Notes: generated by a model from the letters alone, not told the origin. 64,000 bases of DNA from Neobacillus sp. SuZ13 (GCF_030123365.1 NZ_CP126107.1:2217501-2281500), one strand, 5' to 3'. Shown: positions 45,011 through 53,563, counted from the stretch's first letter. Numbers and translations: made by a program.

Positions 45011-45574
45011 CTATGAGCTAACCTTCTTAAGTTGTATTTCCTTCACTTTCTGATATTGCTTATCCGGCCACCATGCACCACAATCGTCAGATACAACACA
45101 TGCAGCACATTTTTGCAGGTCGTAGACCTTCATTCCGGAAATGGGAGGGGAATAAAGATGGAGAGTAACCAAATCGGTATTGTTGGAAGCTTTCATTTTA
45201 TGGATACCCTTTTTCGGAGCATAAAAATATTTTCCTTTATGATGGATTTCATGAAACAATTCGTTAGGCAGGCCATCTCCTTTTACCTCAAAAACAGAAT
45301 TTATGGAAGTGCCGGAAAGGACTTGTATCCAGCCATGGGAATTGCCGTGATCATGAGGGGCACACTCCAACTGAGACCAATTCATAACGAGAAGTTCAAC
45401 TTCTTCGTTCTTAAATAGTAGCTTTCGATTGTATGGTTTTCCCGGAGAGGGTTCTGGTAAGTGAGCAAGATCTTTTATAGTTAGATCCATTTTTAAAAGA
45501 GCCGCTTTCAACTCGACTTTAGATGGACTTTTTAAGGTACCCAAAACATTCTGTAGCTTCATTGTCAAAGTCAT
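45011..45574 (-). CDS. Cysteine dioxygenase family protein
   Basis: A 187-residue cupin enzyme of the cysteine dioxygenase family (YubC-like). The iron-binding motif APHDHGNSHGW holds two His (H-x-H type) and a third His lies in KKGIHKMKAS; the end reads LVTLHLYSPPI. It oxidises cysteine to cysteine sulfinate using O2. A C-terminal segment with Cys (CAACVVSDDCGAWWP) is extra and could bind metal. Site GGAGGACAGCT precedes ATG. It follows an EamA-type transporter gene by 12 bases on the same strand, so the two are an operon. Confidence 0.88.
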   Translation of the reverse strand: MTLTMKLQNVLGTLKSPSKVELKAALLKMDLTIKDLAHLPEPSPGKPYNRKLLFKNEEVELLVMNWSQLECAPHDHGNSHGWIQVLSGTSINSVFEVKGDGLPNELFHEIHHKGKYFYAPKKGIHKMKASNNTDLVTLHLYSPPISGMKVYDLQKCAACVVSDDCGAWWPDKQYQKVKEIQLKKVSS

Positions 45575-45586
45575 ATAGCTGTCCTC

Positions 45587-46513
45587 CTACCGACGTTTTT
45601 TCATAATGAGGTTGACCAACATAGGCATAAGCTGACCGTTAACAATAATCACTCCAATAATAATTATGATTCCCCCAGCAACACTTATGAGAAAAACTTT
45701 TTCATCCAGAAGCAATACCGCAGCAACCAACGTTGCGATTGGCTCCATATATAGAAACATCGAAACCTTTGAAGCCTCTAACACCTCAAGTGCTCTACCC
45801 CAGTACCAATAAGCAATCCCCGAAACAAAAACCCCAAGAAACAACAAATGGGCCCACTCCGAATAGTTCAGATGGGAGAATGATTCCCAGCCTTTATTTC
45901 TAATGAGTAATGGTGTGGTTAGAATCAAACCTATTAAACTCATATAAAACGTGATTAAGAGAGGTGAATATGGAATCTTTAAGCTTTTTAAAAGAACTGA
46001 ATAAACTGCCCAATTCAACGTGCTCAACATCATGAGAAGAAAGCCAATATTAATAAAAAACTGAAAGGATTGCCCACTTCTTGTTGTAGTGACGATTAGG
46101 ACACCAGTGATCGCGAGCACCATTCCCACAGCCTTTGATATACTCAATTTTTCATGTAAAAAGAGAATGGAAAGGATGACAGTAAAGATCGGGGAAAACG
46201 AAATGAGCCAACCAGCAGATGAAGCGTTAATCGTCAACAAAGCTGTCGCTTGAAGTATCTGATGAACAAATACCCCAAGGATACCGAGGATTGTTAAATG
46301 TGGGACATATTTAAAGGAGACTAGTAGCCGCTTACGCTGCATTAGTAATAGCAACAGCAAAAATAAGGATCCTATACCAAACCGCACAACGAGTAACGAA
46401 TATGGATCCAATTTTCCTAACACAGCCTTCGTCGATACAAAGGAAACTCCCCAAAAACTAATCGACATGGTTGCATATAACGAGGCAGTTAACTTCGATT
46501 TATAATAAGTCAA
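45587..46513 (-). CDS. EamA/DMT-family transporter
   Basis: A 308-residue integral membrane protein with ten predicted helices in two EamA repeats. Each half starts with a typical motif: SISFWGVSFVSTKAVLG in the first, and NWAVYSVLLKSL in the second. The family exports amino acids or metabolites. It is the first gene of an operon with cysteine dioxygenase, so cysteine or a sulfur compound is the likely cargo. Start is TTG (complement 46511-46513) after AAGGGGATG; spacing is long but no better start exists. Confidence 0.85.
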   Translation of the reverse strand: MTYYKSKLTASLYATMSISFWGVSFVSTKAVLGKLDPYSLLVVRFGIGSLFLLLLLLMQRKRLLVSFKYVPHLTILGILGVFVHQILQATALLTINASSAGWLISFSPIFTVILSILFLHEKLSISKAVGMVLAITGVLIVTTTRSGQSFQFFINIGFLLMMLSTLNWAVYSVLLKSLKIPYSPLLITFYMSLIGLILTTPLLIRNKGWESFSHLNYSEWAHLLFLGVFVSGIAYWYWGRALEVLEASKVSMFLYMEPIATLVAAVLLLDEKVFLISVAGGIIIIIGVIIVNGQLMPMLVNLIMKKRR

Positions 46514-46695
46514 AATAGAGCATCCCCTTCAGTAAAAAGGTGGTTACTTCATCATATGCTTGTCCTGAAAGAAGATGTTTGTAGCTTTTAGCAGCAAGGT
46601 TATGCTTAATTATTTTTTTCAGCTTTGTTCATACGAAGCGGGATAGAAGAATAATATCAAAATAGTGTGTAGTTTACTATGTGGGAGGAATAAAC

Positions 46696-47493
46696 ATGAA
46701 TGATTTCTTTGAGAAAACTGCTAGATTTGAACACCGTTTTTGGCTTCAAATATTAGGTGATCATTCAAGGTTTATATACGAATCGTTAGCCCCCGTTCAA
46801 AAACAGGAAATTGAAACGGCCTCAACATTTATTCAGGTATTTGACAATTTACTGGAGCGTGCAAAATCCGCAAATCTAGAGCCATTAACCAGCGAAGCTC
46901 AATCCGAAGTTATAAAATTACGAGAATATAAATTGGACCTATTAAGAAAACATCTGATTGGAAAAATAAAAATTCACCTTTCACCCACTTTTATAAATCA
47001 TATGGTAAATGAATTGGAGGAGTATTTAAGAATTTTAGAACACTTAAAGGCTGGGCAAGTCCCACCTGTATACCACGAGCTCCACCATCACCTATTGTGG
47101 TTATTAGATGCAGCGGGGCATGCAGAGGGGATTTCCACCAACTTAGATGGTGTTGAGAAGAAATTGAGAGAGAAAAGCGTAACATTTAGGAAAACATTTG
47201 AAAGTTTTTACTTAAAAGCAGCAGAACTTGCAGGGTATTTAAGAACCAATTTAGCTTCTTTCCCTGCTTTGGATAAAATGAACTTAGACAGCCAGTTAGA
47301 AATTAAGTTATTTCAAAACTTTTTACAGGAAATCGAGGAGCTTCGTCTAAGTAAGCAAGCATTAGGAACCTTCGCACCCTTAATGGCGGATCATATGTAC
47401 CGTGAAGAATGTTATTATCTTATGAAATTAGCGGAATCTGCAAAAATAGACTCACCAAACTGTGATCCTGCAAAACCTAGGCTAAAAGAATGA
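46696..47493 (+). CDS. DUF2935 domain protein
   Basis: A 265-residue, all-helical soluble protein. It carries two DUF2935 four-helix bundles with conserved His/Glu that could bind metal: FEHRFWLQILGDHSRFI at the start, and MADHMYREECYYLMKL at the end. The family is common in spore-forming Firmicutes and has no proven function; a ferritin-like or hemerythrin-like metal site has been suggested by fold. ATG 46696 follows GGGAGGAATAAAC; ATG 46681 lies upstream of that site. Confidence 0.88.
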   Translation: MNDFFEKTARFEHRFWLQILGDHSRFIYESLAPVQKQEIETASTFIQVFDNLLERAKSANLEPLTSEAQSEVIKLREYKLDLLRKHLIGKIKIHLSPTFINHMVNELEEYLRILEHLKAGQVPPVYHELHHHLLWLLDAAGHAEGISTNLDGVEKKLREKSVTFRKTFESFYLKAAELAGYLRTNLASFPALDKMNLDSQLEIKLFQNFLQEIEELRLSKQALGTFAPLMADHMYREECYYLMKLAESAKIDSPNCDPAKPRLKE

Positions 47494-47508
47494 ATTCTAT
47501 CCATCCAT

Positions 47509-47543
47509 AAAAGAGAGGGGGAAAGTAATCCGCTCTCTTTTGG
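47509..47543 (+). terminator. Terminator after the DUF2935 gene
   Basis: AAAAGAGAG and CTCTCTTTT form a 9-bp stem with a 15-base loop. Confidence 0.8.
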
Positions 47544-47559
47544 AGTTTCCGATGTCTTA

Positions 47560-48030
47560 TTAAAAGCAAGTAAACGATTGGATTTGTCGTAAGTCTATTC
47601 CGAAATAAACCCATCTAAATCCAGTCCAGCGATATCCTGAGACTGAGTTTCGTCCTACATGTGTCGGATAAAACCAAAATTGTTCAAACCCTCTCAGCCA
47701 TAAATAGGTGTATCTATATAAGCATCCTCTAATACCACCTGGGTCTACTGCATATGCTGATACTTGTTGTTGAGGAACAAAAGATGGCGGTGGTGAAGTT
47801 GGTGGTCCTGCCGCTGCACCTTGATCTGGTGGTCCAAACGGTGGTGGTGAAGTTGGTGGTCCTCCCATTGGACCTTGACCTGGCGGTGCAAACAGAGGTT
47901 GAAACCCACCAAATTGTCTGTCACCAGGGTGGGAAGGGTAATAATTCTCCACATGGAACGGAGTTGAATATAAGAAATTTTCTTGACTATTTGGATAGTT
48001 ATAATACTGAGGTAGGTAATTAGGATACAT
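47560..48030 (-). CDS. Pro/Tyr-rich hypothetical protein, possible spore-surface protein
   Basis: A 156-residue protein. The N-terminus is rich in Tyr, Asn and Pro (MYPNYLPQYYNYPNSQENF), the middle has a duplicated GPPTSPPP-containing block (APPGQGPMGGPPTSPPPFGP and AAAGPPTSPPPSF), and the C-terminus is a small Trp/Tyr-rich domain (LWLRGFEQFWFYP, YRWTGFRWVYFGID). This composition is typical of Bacillus spore coat and exosporium proteins, but no family was recognised. ATG (complement 48028-48030) follows AAAGGAGTG. No signal peptide. Confidence 0.65.
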   Translation of the reverse strand: MYPNYLPQYYNYPNSQENFLYSTPFHVENYYPSHPGDRQFGGFQPLFAPPGQGPMGGPPTSPPPFGPPDQGAAAGPPTSPPPSFVPQQQVSAYAVDPGGIRGCLYRYTYLWLRGFEQFWFYPTHVGRNSVSGYRWTGFRWVYFGIDLRQIQSFTCF

Positions 48031-48220
48031 AAATTGCACTCCTTTACATATAAACTCACACCATCATATTCATAAGTCATTTACCTATCATTTTGTACTT
48101 TCGAAAAGTGTATTTATTTTTCGGTAAACAGATCATTTTCATGACCTATTGGTGTCATATAGGCATTTACCTGCATATGGTAAATCAAGTAAATGCAAAT
48201 GTTTGCAGGGGGGGATCTAT

Positions 48221-48982
48221 TTGTACAGGCAATTTCAAGAACAAACCTATGGTCATGATACTTATTCTGGAAACATTGTGTTGCTTGATATGAGGCAAGG
48301 TGATGTTACAGGTGACGGTATAGTGGATTACGTCTACCTATATGGAAGAAAGAACGGTGAAACTGAAAACTTCGCTGATCAAATTACACTCGTCATTCAA
48401 GATGGGCGTTCGAAACGGATTTCAACTATTAATCTTCAAAATAATGCTGGATACAATGCTCAGCTCTTTCTGGGGGATTTTTCTAATGATAATATATTGG
48501 ATATTTTGGTAAGTATTGAAACGGGTGGAAGCGGAGGATACGGTATTTTCTATATTTACTCCATCAGAAATAATATCCCACACCTATTGTTTGATGTTGA
48601 AAAATATAATAAAAGTTATACCTTCAAAGTCAATTATGAGGACTTTTATAAAGTAACTGTAGGAAGCCCTTCATTAGATTTGCTTTTCACACTAGACATT
48701 AGTTACAAGGGGTATGATTATCTATCTGAGCTTTATGATGAAAATGGAAAATTAAAACAGCCAGTTAAAGGCGAAGTTCTTGCTGCAACAGCAGTATATC
48801 CCATTGTTACAAATGTAAAAAGCCTAAGTTATGATTTACTTGTTCTTCAACGGATTATTGGTACGTCTAATGCGGATACATTAGGTTATGTCGAAAACCT
48901 TTTAACATGGAATGGAACTCAATTTATATCCACATCTTTGGCAATAGAGATTTTTGGAACAAAGTTAAGCAGCACCTACTAG
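48221..48982 (+). CDS. Hypothetical protein with FG-GAP/VCBS-like segment
   Basis: A 253-residue protein. The first half has a calcium-loop-like DVTGDGIVDYVYLYGRK followed by LFLGDFSNDNILDILVSIETG, which resembles FG-GAP/VCBS repeats of extracellular and spore proteins. No signal peptide was found at the chosen start. TTG 48221 is chosen because GGGGGGG lies 6 bases before it; the frame is open further upstream to 48149 without a site. It heads a row of three genes on this strand. Function unknown. Confidence 0.65.
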   Translation: MYRQFQEQTYGHDTYSGNIVLLDMRQGDVTGDGIVDYVYLYGRKNGETENFADQITLVIQDGRSKRISTINLQNNAGYNAQLFLGDFSNDNILDILVSIETGGSGGYGIFYIYSIRNNIPHLLFDVEKYNKSYTFKVNYEDFYKVTVGSPSLDLLFTLDISYKGYDYLSELYDENGKLKQPVKGEVLAATAVYPIVTNVKSLSYDLLVLQRIIGTSNADTLGYVENLLTWNGTQFISTSLAIEIFGTKLSSTY

Positions 48983-49021
48983 TGCCAAGCTACATTTAAT
49001 TTAAGCATCGGAGGTAAAAAA

Positions 49022-49510
49022 ATGACAAAATTTTTTTCGTTTCATGGAACTGTCACCATGATTACTGACCTTGTTGGACAAACTGGTGCAGGAGAAGGTT
49101 GTAATAAATTAATAACTGTAGAAAATGGCACGGGAGCAATAGTGAATTTCGTGGTGTCACCAACGACTTACTTTGTTGATCATGTAATGGTGGCAGTAGG
49201 AGATCGCGTGACTGGTTATTATGATGGAAATGCACCAGCTATTCTTATTTACCCTCCACAATATCCAGCGCTTGTCATGGTAAAAGATAGCCCATATCAG
49301 AATGTAAAAGTAGATTATTTTAATAATGAATTGGAGAGTAGCGATGGACGGTTACGATTAAATATATCTCCTTATACCCAAATACTGTTAACAAATGGGC
49401 AACTCTTTACAAGAAACCCTGCGAACAGAGATCTTATTGTCATTTATGGACCCTCCACTAAAAGTATTCCCGCCCAAACCACACCTTATAGAATTATCGT
49501 TTTGTGTTAG
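49022..49510 (+). CDS. Hypothetical beta-rich protein
   Basis: A 162-residue protein not recognised by function. It begins MTKFFSFHGTVTMITDLVGQ and is rich in beta strands, Gly and aromatic residues (VVSPTTYFVDHVMVAVGDRV, then YYDGNAPAILIYPPQYPALV), fitting an OB-like or beta-barrel fold. Site GGAGGTAAAA precedes ATG. It follows the VCBS-like gene by 39 bases, so both are likely in one transcript; spore association is a guess. Confidence 0.65.
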   Translation: MTKFFSFHGTVTMITDLVGQTGAGEGCNKLITVENGTGAIVNFVVSPTTYFVDHVMVAVGDRVTGYYDGNAPAILIYPPQYPALVMVKDSPYQNVKVDYFNNELESSDGRLRLNISPYTQILLTNGQLFTRNPANRDLIVIYGPSTKSIPAQTTPYRIIVLC

Positions 49511-49599
49511 GAAGGATGGCAGAAAATTTCTGTTTGGAATATTAATAGGTATAGATAAAAACAAAAGATTCGTCCATTTCGGACATGAGGGTGTTCATT

Positions 49600-49857
49600 A
49601 TGAGAAAAAGGAATATTCAAGGTCAACCACAAACAATGATTGGTCAAGCATGGACCGGAAGACATGTGATCTTGCTGCACTGTACAACCAATAATCAATT
49701 CATAAATCTTTATAAAAGTTACCATGCTCCAATTGAGCCACCACGTCAAAATTGTGCAGAAACGTTGTCACAATTATTAAGTATCGGATATCGTATTATG
49801 GCGATTACTCCCATCTCAGCCAATCAAATTCAATATTTTTTAGTCCTAGGGGACTAA
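49600..49857 (+). CDS. Small hypothetical protein
   Basis: An 85-residue protein with a basic N-terminus (MRKRNIQGQPQTMIGQAWTG) and a C-terminal part rich in Ile/Leu (CAETLSQLLSIGYRIMAITP). No membrane helix. ATG 49600 follows GAGGGTG by 6 bases. It ends before a terminator and closes the three-gene row starting at 48221. Not recognised. Confidence 0.6.
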   Translation: MRKRNIQGQPQTMIGQAWTGRHVILLHCTTNNQFINLYKSYHAPIEPPRQNCAETLSQLLSIGYRIMAITPISANQIQYFLVLGD

Positions 49858-49862
49858 GAAAC

Positions 49863-49898
49863 AAATGGACCCATTCCGTTAAGGAGGGTTCATTTTTT
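49863..49898 (+). terminator. Terminator after the three-gene hypothetical row
   Basis: AAATGGACCC and GGGTTCATTT pair, with one G-T, around a 13-base loop, then TTTT. Confidence 0.8.
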
Positions 49899-49932
49899 CT
49901 TCAAGATTTTAGATTCTGAAGAATACTATGTA

Positions 49933-49961
49933 TTGACAAAGTGATAGAATACTACTAAAAT
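49933..49961 (+). promoter_or_regulatory. Sigma-A promoter of the glycine-riboswitch permease gene
   Basis: TTGACA at 49933-49938 and TAAAAT at 49956-49961 are spaced by 17 bases. It begins a leader of about 360 bases that contains the glycine aptamer and terminator. Confidence 0.8.
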
Positions 49962-50101
49962 TAGAAATTATTCAACAATAATGTAGTTTGTGAATTTAGA
50001 TGATTGGTAAATAACTTTTTAAGTGGGAGATTGGTTCTTCTATACAAAATTTAATAATAAGCGAGCTATGAATGCTATGGGTCACACTATAGCAGGAGCA
50101 G

Positions 50102-50168
50102 CTTCTGGAGAGACCGCAGGGAATCTGCGGCGCCGAAGGGTTCACAATCTCAGGCAAAAGGACAGAAG
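50102..50168 (+). ncRNA. Glycine riboswitch, single aptamer
   Basis: The gcvT-motif core is unmistakable: GGAGAGACC (50107-50115), GGCGCCGAAGG (50129-50139), then CTCAGGCAAAAGGACAG (50150-50166). CTTCTG (50102-50107) and CAGAAG (50163-50168) close a perfect P1 stem, and GACCGCAG/CTGCGG forms the P3-type arm. Only one complete aptamer is present. The upstream GCTAT...ATAGC hairpin near 50073-50093 may be the partial (ghost) partner found beside singlet glycine aptamers. A terminator hairpin follows 66 bases later, before the permease gene. For transport genes such switches usually turn expression off when glycine is plentiful, but the mode here needs testing. Confidence 0.93.
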
Positions 50169-50234
50169 AGTACGTATTTTATTTGTTATTCTGACAAAAG
50201 AGTGATGAATATTATTTGTTATTCTTATGACCAT

Positions 50235-50264
50235 GAGATTGGAGCTGATCCAGTCTCTTTTTTT
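50235..50264 (+). terminator. Riboswitch expression-platform terminator
   Basis: GAGATTGGA and TCCAGTCTC form a 9-bp stem (one G-T) around GCTGA, followed by seven T. It lies between the glycine aptamer and the permease start codon. Confidence 0.88.
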
Positions 50265-50329
50265 ATGGTATTTAACTTTATGTTCATCACTTCACAACTC
50301 GAATTTTACCAAATAAGGAGGAAATAGAA

Positions 50330-51706
50330 ATGGCACAACAAGAGTTAAAACGAGATTTAAAAGATCGACACGTACAACTAATTGCGATTGGCGGTACGAT
50401 AGGGACAGGTTTATTTCTTGGTTCAGGAAGAGCGATCCAGTTAGCAGGTCCATCTATTATATTTGCTTATTTAATTGTTGGTATTGCATGCTTTTTTGTG
50501 ATGAGGGCACTTGGAGAGCTACTATTATCGAATGCGGGCTATCAATCATTCACGGATTTTGCTGAAGAGTATATTGGACCATGGGCTGGTTATGTGACAG
50601 GATGGACGTATTGGTTTTGTTGGATCATGACTGCCATGGCTGATATTATTGCTGTCGGGGTATATGTGCAATATTGGTTCGATATCCCTCAATGGATACC
50701 TGCTTTAGTCTGTTTAATTCTTTTATTGGGACTGAATTTACTAACCGTAAAGTTATTTGGAGAATTAGAGTTTTGGTTTGCAATAATTAAAGTCATTACC
50801 ATTCTTGCTTTAATCGTAATAGGGATCATTTTATTGTTTATTGGATTTCAAACCGATTCAGGCACAGTTACAGTCAAAAATCTTTGGGGACACGGTGGTC
50901 TTTTTCCAAATGGAATATCAGGTTTCTTTCTGTCTTTTCAAATGGTTGTCTTTGCATTTGTAGGTGTTGAATTAGTAGGTGTCTCTGCAGCGGAAACATC
51001 TAATCCAAGAAAAAATATTCCATCTGCCATTAATAAGATACCTCTACGAATCTTATTTTTCTATGTGGGAGCCCTTATCATTCTTTTATGTATCAATCCT
51101 TGGACAGAATTGAATGCTGCTAATAGTCCATTTGTAAAGACGTTTAGCTTAGTAGGTATTCCAATTGCTGCAGGAATTATCAATTTTGTTGTTTTAACAT
51201 CAGCGGCATCCGCGTGTAACAGCGGATTATTTTCAACCAGCCGAATCTTGTTTAACTTAAGTGGTAATAAACAGGGACCTGCTCCATTTGCAAAATTAAA
51301 TAAAAATCATGTGCCAAGTAACGCATTATTTATTTCCACACTTGTTCTTTCAGCCGGTGCTCTTTTAAGTAAGCTGATTCCAGAACAAGCCTTTGGAATC
51401 GTGACAACGATCAGTGCGATTTGTTTTATTTGGGTTTGGGGCATCATATTAATTTGTCATTTGCGCTACCGGAAATCACGTCCAGATTTACATGAAAAGT
51501 CGATTTTTAAAGCACCGTTCACACCGTTTATCAATTATGTCGTCCTAACATTATTTGCACTCATTCTTATTATCATGCTCTTTGCCGAAGCAACCCGTGT
51601 TGCTTTATTATTAACACCTGTTTGGTTCATTCTTTTATTCATTTTATATACATTTAAAAAGAAAAAGGGTGTCAGCCTAACGTCTCAAAACATACACTCT
51701 TCATAA
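50330..51706 (+). CDS. Amino acid permease, CycA-like (glycine/alanine/serine)
   Basis: A 458-residue, 12-helix member of the APC amino acid transporter family. The start RDLKDRHVQLIAIGGTIGTGLFLGSG with the unwound helix-1 motif GTIGTG, and ETSNPRKNIPSAINK before helix 7, fit the CycA (D-serine/D-alanine/glycine) branch. The glycine riboswitch directly upstream gives independent support for glycine as cargo. Site AAGGAGGAAATAGAA precedes ATG. It is followed at 33 bases by a small hypothetical gene on the same strand. Confidence 0.9.
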   Translation: MAQQELKRDLKDRHVQLIAIGGTIGTGLFLGSGRAIQLAGPSIIFAYLIVGIACFFVMRALGELLLSNAGYQSFTDFAEEYIGPWAGYVTGWTYWFCWIMTAMADIIAVGVYVQYWFDIPQWIPALVCLILLLGLNLLTVKLFGELEFWFAIIKVITILALIVIGIILLFIGFQTDSGTVTVKNLWGHGGLFPNGISGFFLSFQMVVFAFVGVELVGVSAAETSNPRKNIPSAINKIPLRILFFYVGALIILLCINPWTELNAANSPFVKTFSLVGIPIAAGIINFVVLTSAASACNSGLFSTSRILFNLSGNKQGPAPFAKLNKNHVPSNALFISTLVLSAGALLSKLIPEQAFGIVTTISAICFIWVWGIILICHLRYRKSRPDLHEKSIFKAPFTPFINYVVLTLFALILIIMLFAEATRVALLLTPVWFILLFILYTFKKKKGVSLTSQNIHSS

Positions 51707-51738
51707 TGATGCTTTTTTAGACAGTGAGGAGTGGCGTT

Positions 51739-52092
51739 ATGAAGTTTGAGATGCAAAAAGCGAATTTGCTTGCTGAAAATATCAATGGATTTATAACATA
51801 TGTTCAAAAATGTCATGTCAATAAAAACAGCACCAGGTTTACACCAGATAAATTGTATCAAATAAAACTTTTTATTGAAGAGTATAAATTTCAGATCCTA
51901 GCAGATGAATTGATTAGAATTAATAAGTTTGATTGGGATGAAAAGTATACGTATTATTTAGTGGATCAATTTATAAAAGGGCTTAAGATTATTGACGAAT
52001 ACGTAAAAAATCATTACAATGATCTATTTCTGTTGACGGGCAGACTTTACACTTTAAATAATCTCAGTGAAACATTTAGTAGAAGGGAATAA
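51739..52092 (+). CDS. Hypothetical helical protein
   Basis: A 117-residue soluble helical protein, not recognised: MKFEMQKANLLAENINGFIT, then TPDKLYQIKLFIEEYKF. ATG 51739 follows GAGGAG. It lies 32 bases after the permease gene without an intervening terminator, so it is probably part of the glycine-controlled transcript. Confidence 0.6.
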   Translation: MKFEMQKANLLAENINGFITYVQKCHVNKNSTRFTPDKLYQIKLFIEEYKFQILADELIRINKFDWDEKYTYYLVDQFIKGLKIIDEYVKNHYNDLFLLTGRLYTLNNLSETFSRRE

Positions 52093-52136
52093 TGTAATGC
52101 TTCTTTTCCTAAAAAGACTCTACTAGTTCTTTCTTA

Positions 52137-52165
52137 TTGTCACATGAAAATTATCGTGTTACTAT
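52137..52165 (+). promoter_or_regulatory. Sigma-A promoter of the PyrR-controlled transporter
   Basis: TTGTCA at 52137-52142 and TACTAT at 52160-52165 are 17 bases apart. Transcription would start near 52172, ten bases ahead of the PyrR-binding hairpin. Confidence 0.65.
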
Positions 52166-52181
52166 TAGATGAAATTAAATT

Positions 52182-52289
52182 CCTTTAAATTGGTCCAGAG
52201 AGGCCAAAAAGGCGAAAGTAAACTTCATATATACTTTGTTACGTATATGAATGCCCTTTTGTCTTTGGATGAAAGGGCATTTTATTTTT
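52182..52289 (+). promoter_or_regulatory. PyrR attenuator (pyrimidine-responsive leader)
   Basis: The leader contains CCTTTAAATTGG, then TCCAGAGAGGC (52194-52204), then CAAAAAGG. TCCAGAGAGG is the conserved PyrR-binding loop of Bacillus pyr attenuators, and CCTTT/AAAGG with TTGG/CCAA make its stem (52182-52212). Downstream, ATGCCCTTT (52251) and AAAGGGCAT (52272-52280) form a terminator followed by TTTATTTTT. The 3' arm CAAAAAGGC can instead pair with GCCCTTTTG, giving the antiterminator. So all three alternative parts of a PyrR switch are present. With UMP, PyrR would hold the first hairpin and transcription would stop. The start codon is 54 bases after the terminator. Confidence 0.9.
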
Positions 52290-52342
52290 GCCAACTATCT
52301 TTTAATCATAGTCCTGTGAGGCTTGAAAGGAGAACGACAGAA

Positions 52343-53563
52343 ATGGATTATCGCAGAAAAACAGTAGTCGCATCAGTAGCAGGTTTAACCTTAGAGGGCA
52401 TGGATATCATGTTCATCTCCTTTGCCATGTCGATGATTATTGCTCAATTTCATATTGATATGGTGGCAGGAGGTCTCATTTCTTCTATTACAAATCTAGG
52501 AATGCTAGCTGGCGGAGTCATTTTCGGTATATTAGCAGATAAATTTGGGAGAGTTAAAATATTTACTTATACCATTCTACTATTTGCTATCGGTACGGCG
52601 TTAACCGGTCTAGCCGTGAATATTGAACAAGTTTACATCTTTCGGTTTATTGCCGGCTTGGGTGCTGGTGGAGAATACGGAATTGGAATGGCTCTTGTGG
52701 CTGAAGCATGGCCAAAGAACAAACAAGGACGGGCTTCTTCTTATGTGAGCATCGGTGCACAATACGGTGTAATTCTCGCAGCTCTCCTAAGCGCAATTAT
52801 CCTTCCTTCATGGGGATGGAGAGGTTTGTTTTTCATAGGATTGGTTCCTGTTATATTCGCCTTTATCGTAAGAAAGAAATTAGACGAATCTCCTGAGTGG
52901 CTAACTGCAAATAAGAAAAAACAATTGGTACCTAAGGAATGGAAACTAAAACAATTGTTTGCAACTCCAAGAACTTCAGTAACAACAATTGCTCTAGCGA
53001 TAATGGCAACTGTCCAAATTGCCGGATACAATGGTTTGATGATTTGGCTGCCATCTATGCTGCAACAATCCCAAGGATTATCCGTATCAAATTCGGCCCT
53101 TTGGACGATTAGCACAGCAGCTGGTATGATAGCAGGGATGTTAACGTTTGGTCAATTTATCGATCGCTTTGGAATGAAGCGCTCCTATGGAATCTTCTTG
53201 TTCGCTTCGGCGGTCGCTGTCTTTTTATATGCCTTTGCGTCAGGGAGTGCCGGTTTATTAATCGGAGGTGCAATCGTCGGATTTTTCTCTAATGGTATGT
53301 TTGCGGGTTATGGGGCATTAATAAGCAGTTTCTATCCAGTAGAAATTCGAAGCACAGCAACCAACACAATCTTTAACTTTGGACGAGCATTAGGGGGATT
53401 ATCTCCTATATTAGTAGGATATATCCTTCAGCATGCTAATGTTACAGCAGCAATGGGATATCTCGCTTTACTATACTGTATCTCCTTTATCGCGATGATT
53501 AGCTTGAAAAAAGGAAAAACTACTACTCAAGAGCAAAACAGAACATTTTCTAAAGTTGTGTAA
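52343..53563 (+). CDS. MFS transporter under PyrR control, candidate pyrimidine/orotate carrier
   Basis: A 406-residue, 12-helix MFS protein. The first helix TLEGMDIMFISFAMSMI and the loop GILADKFGRVK place it near the AAHS/sialate-type organic-anion symporters; RFIAGLGAGGEYGIGMALVAE in helix 4-5 fits as well. The start is ATG 52343 after GAAAGGAGAACGACAGAA; a longer open frame from 52169 runs through the attenuator and is not used. Control by a PyrR attenuator implies a role in pyrimidine supply. Orotate, an aromatic-like carboxylate, would fit both the family and the regulation. This is an inference; no transporter of this type was known to me for pyrimidines in Bacillus. Confidence 0.85.
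   Translation: MDYRRKTVVASVAGLTLEGMDIMFISFAMSMIIAQFHIDMVAGGLISSITNLGMLAGGVIFGILADKFGRVKIFTYTILLFAIGTALTGLAVNIEQVYIFRFIAGLGAGGEYGIGMALVAEAWPKNKQGRASSYVSIGAQYGVILAALLSAIILPSWGWRGLFFIGLVPVIFAFIVRKKLDESPEWLTANKKKQLVPKEWKLKQLFATPRTSVTTIALAIMATVQIAGYNGLMIWLPSMLQQSQGLSVSNSALWTISTAAGMIAGMLTFGQFIDRFGMKRSYGIFLFASAVAVFLYAFASGSAGLLIGGAIVGFFSNGMFAGYGALISSFYPVEIRSTATNTIFNFGRALGGLSPILVGYILQHANVTAAMGYLALLYCISFIAMISLKKGKTTTQEQNRTFSKVV

Noticed and set aside
50023..50205. 60-codon open frame before the permease
   Set aside because: It coincides with the glycine aptamer and lacks a ribosome site.
52169..52342. In-frame 58-codon extension of the MFS protein
   Set aside because: It runs through the PyrR hairpin and terminator, while the ATG at 52343 has a good ribosome site.
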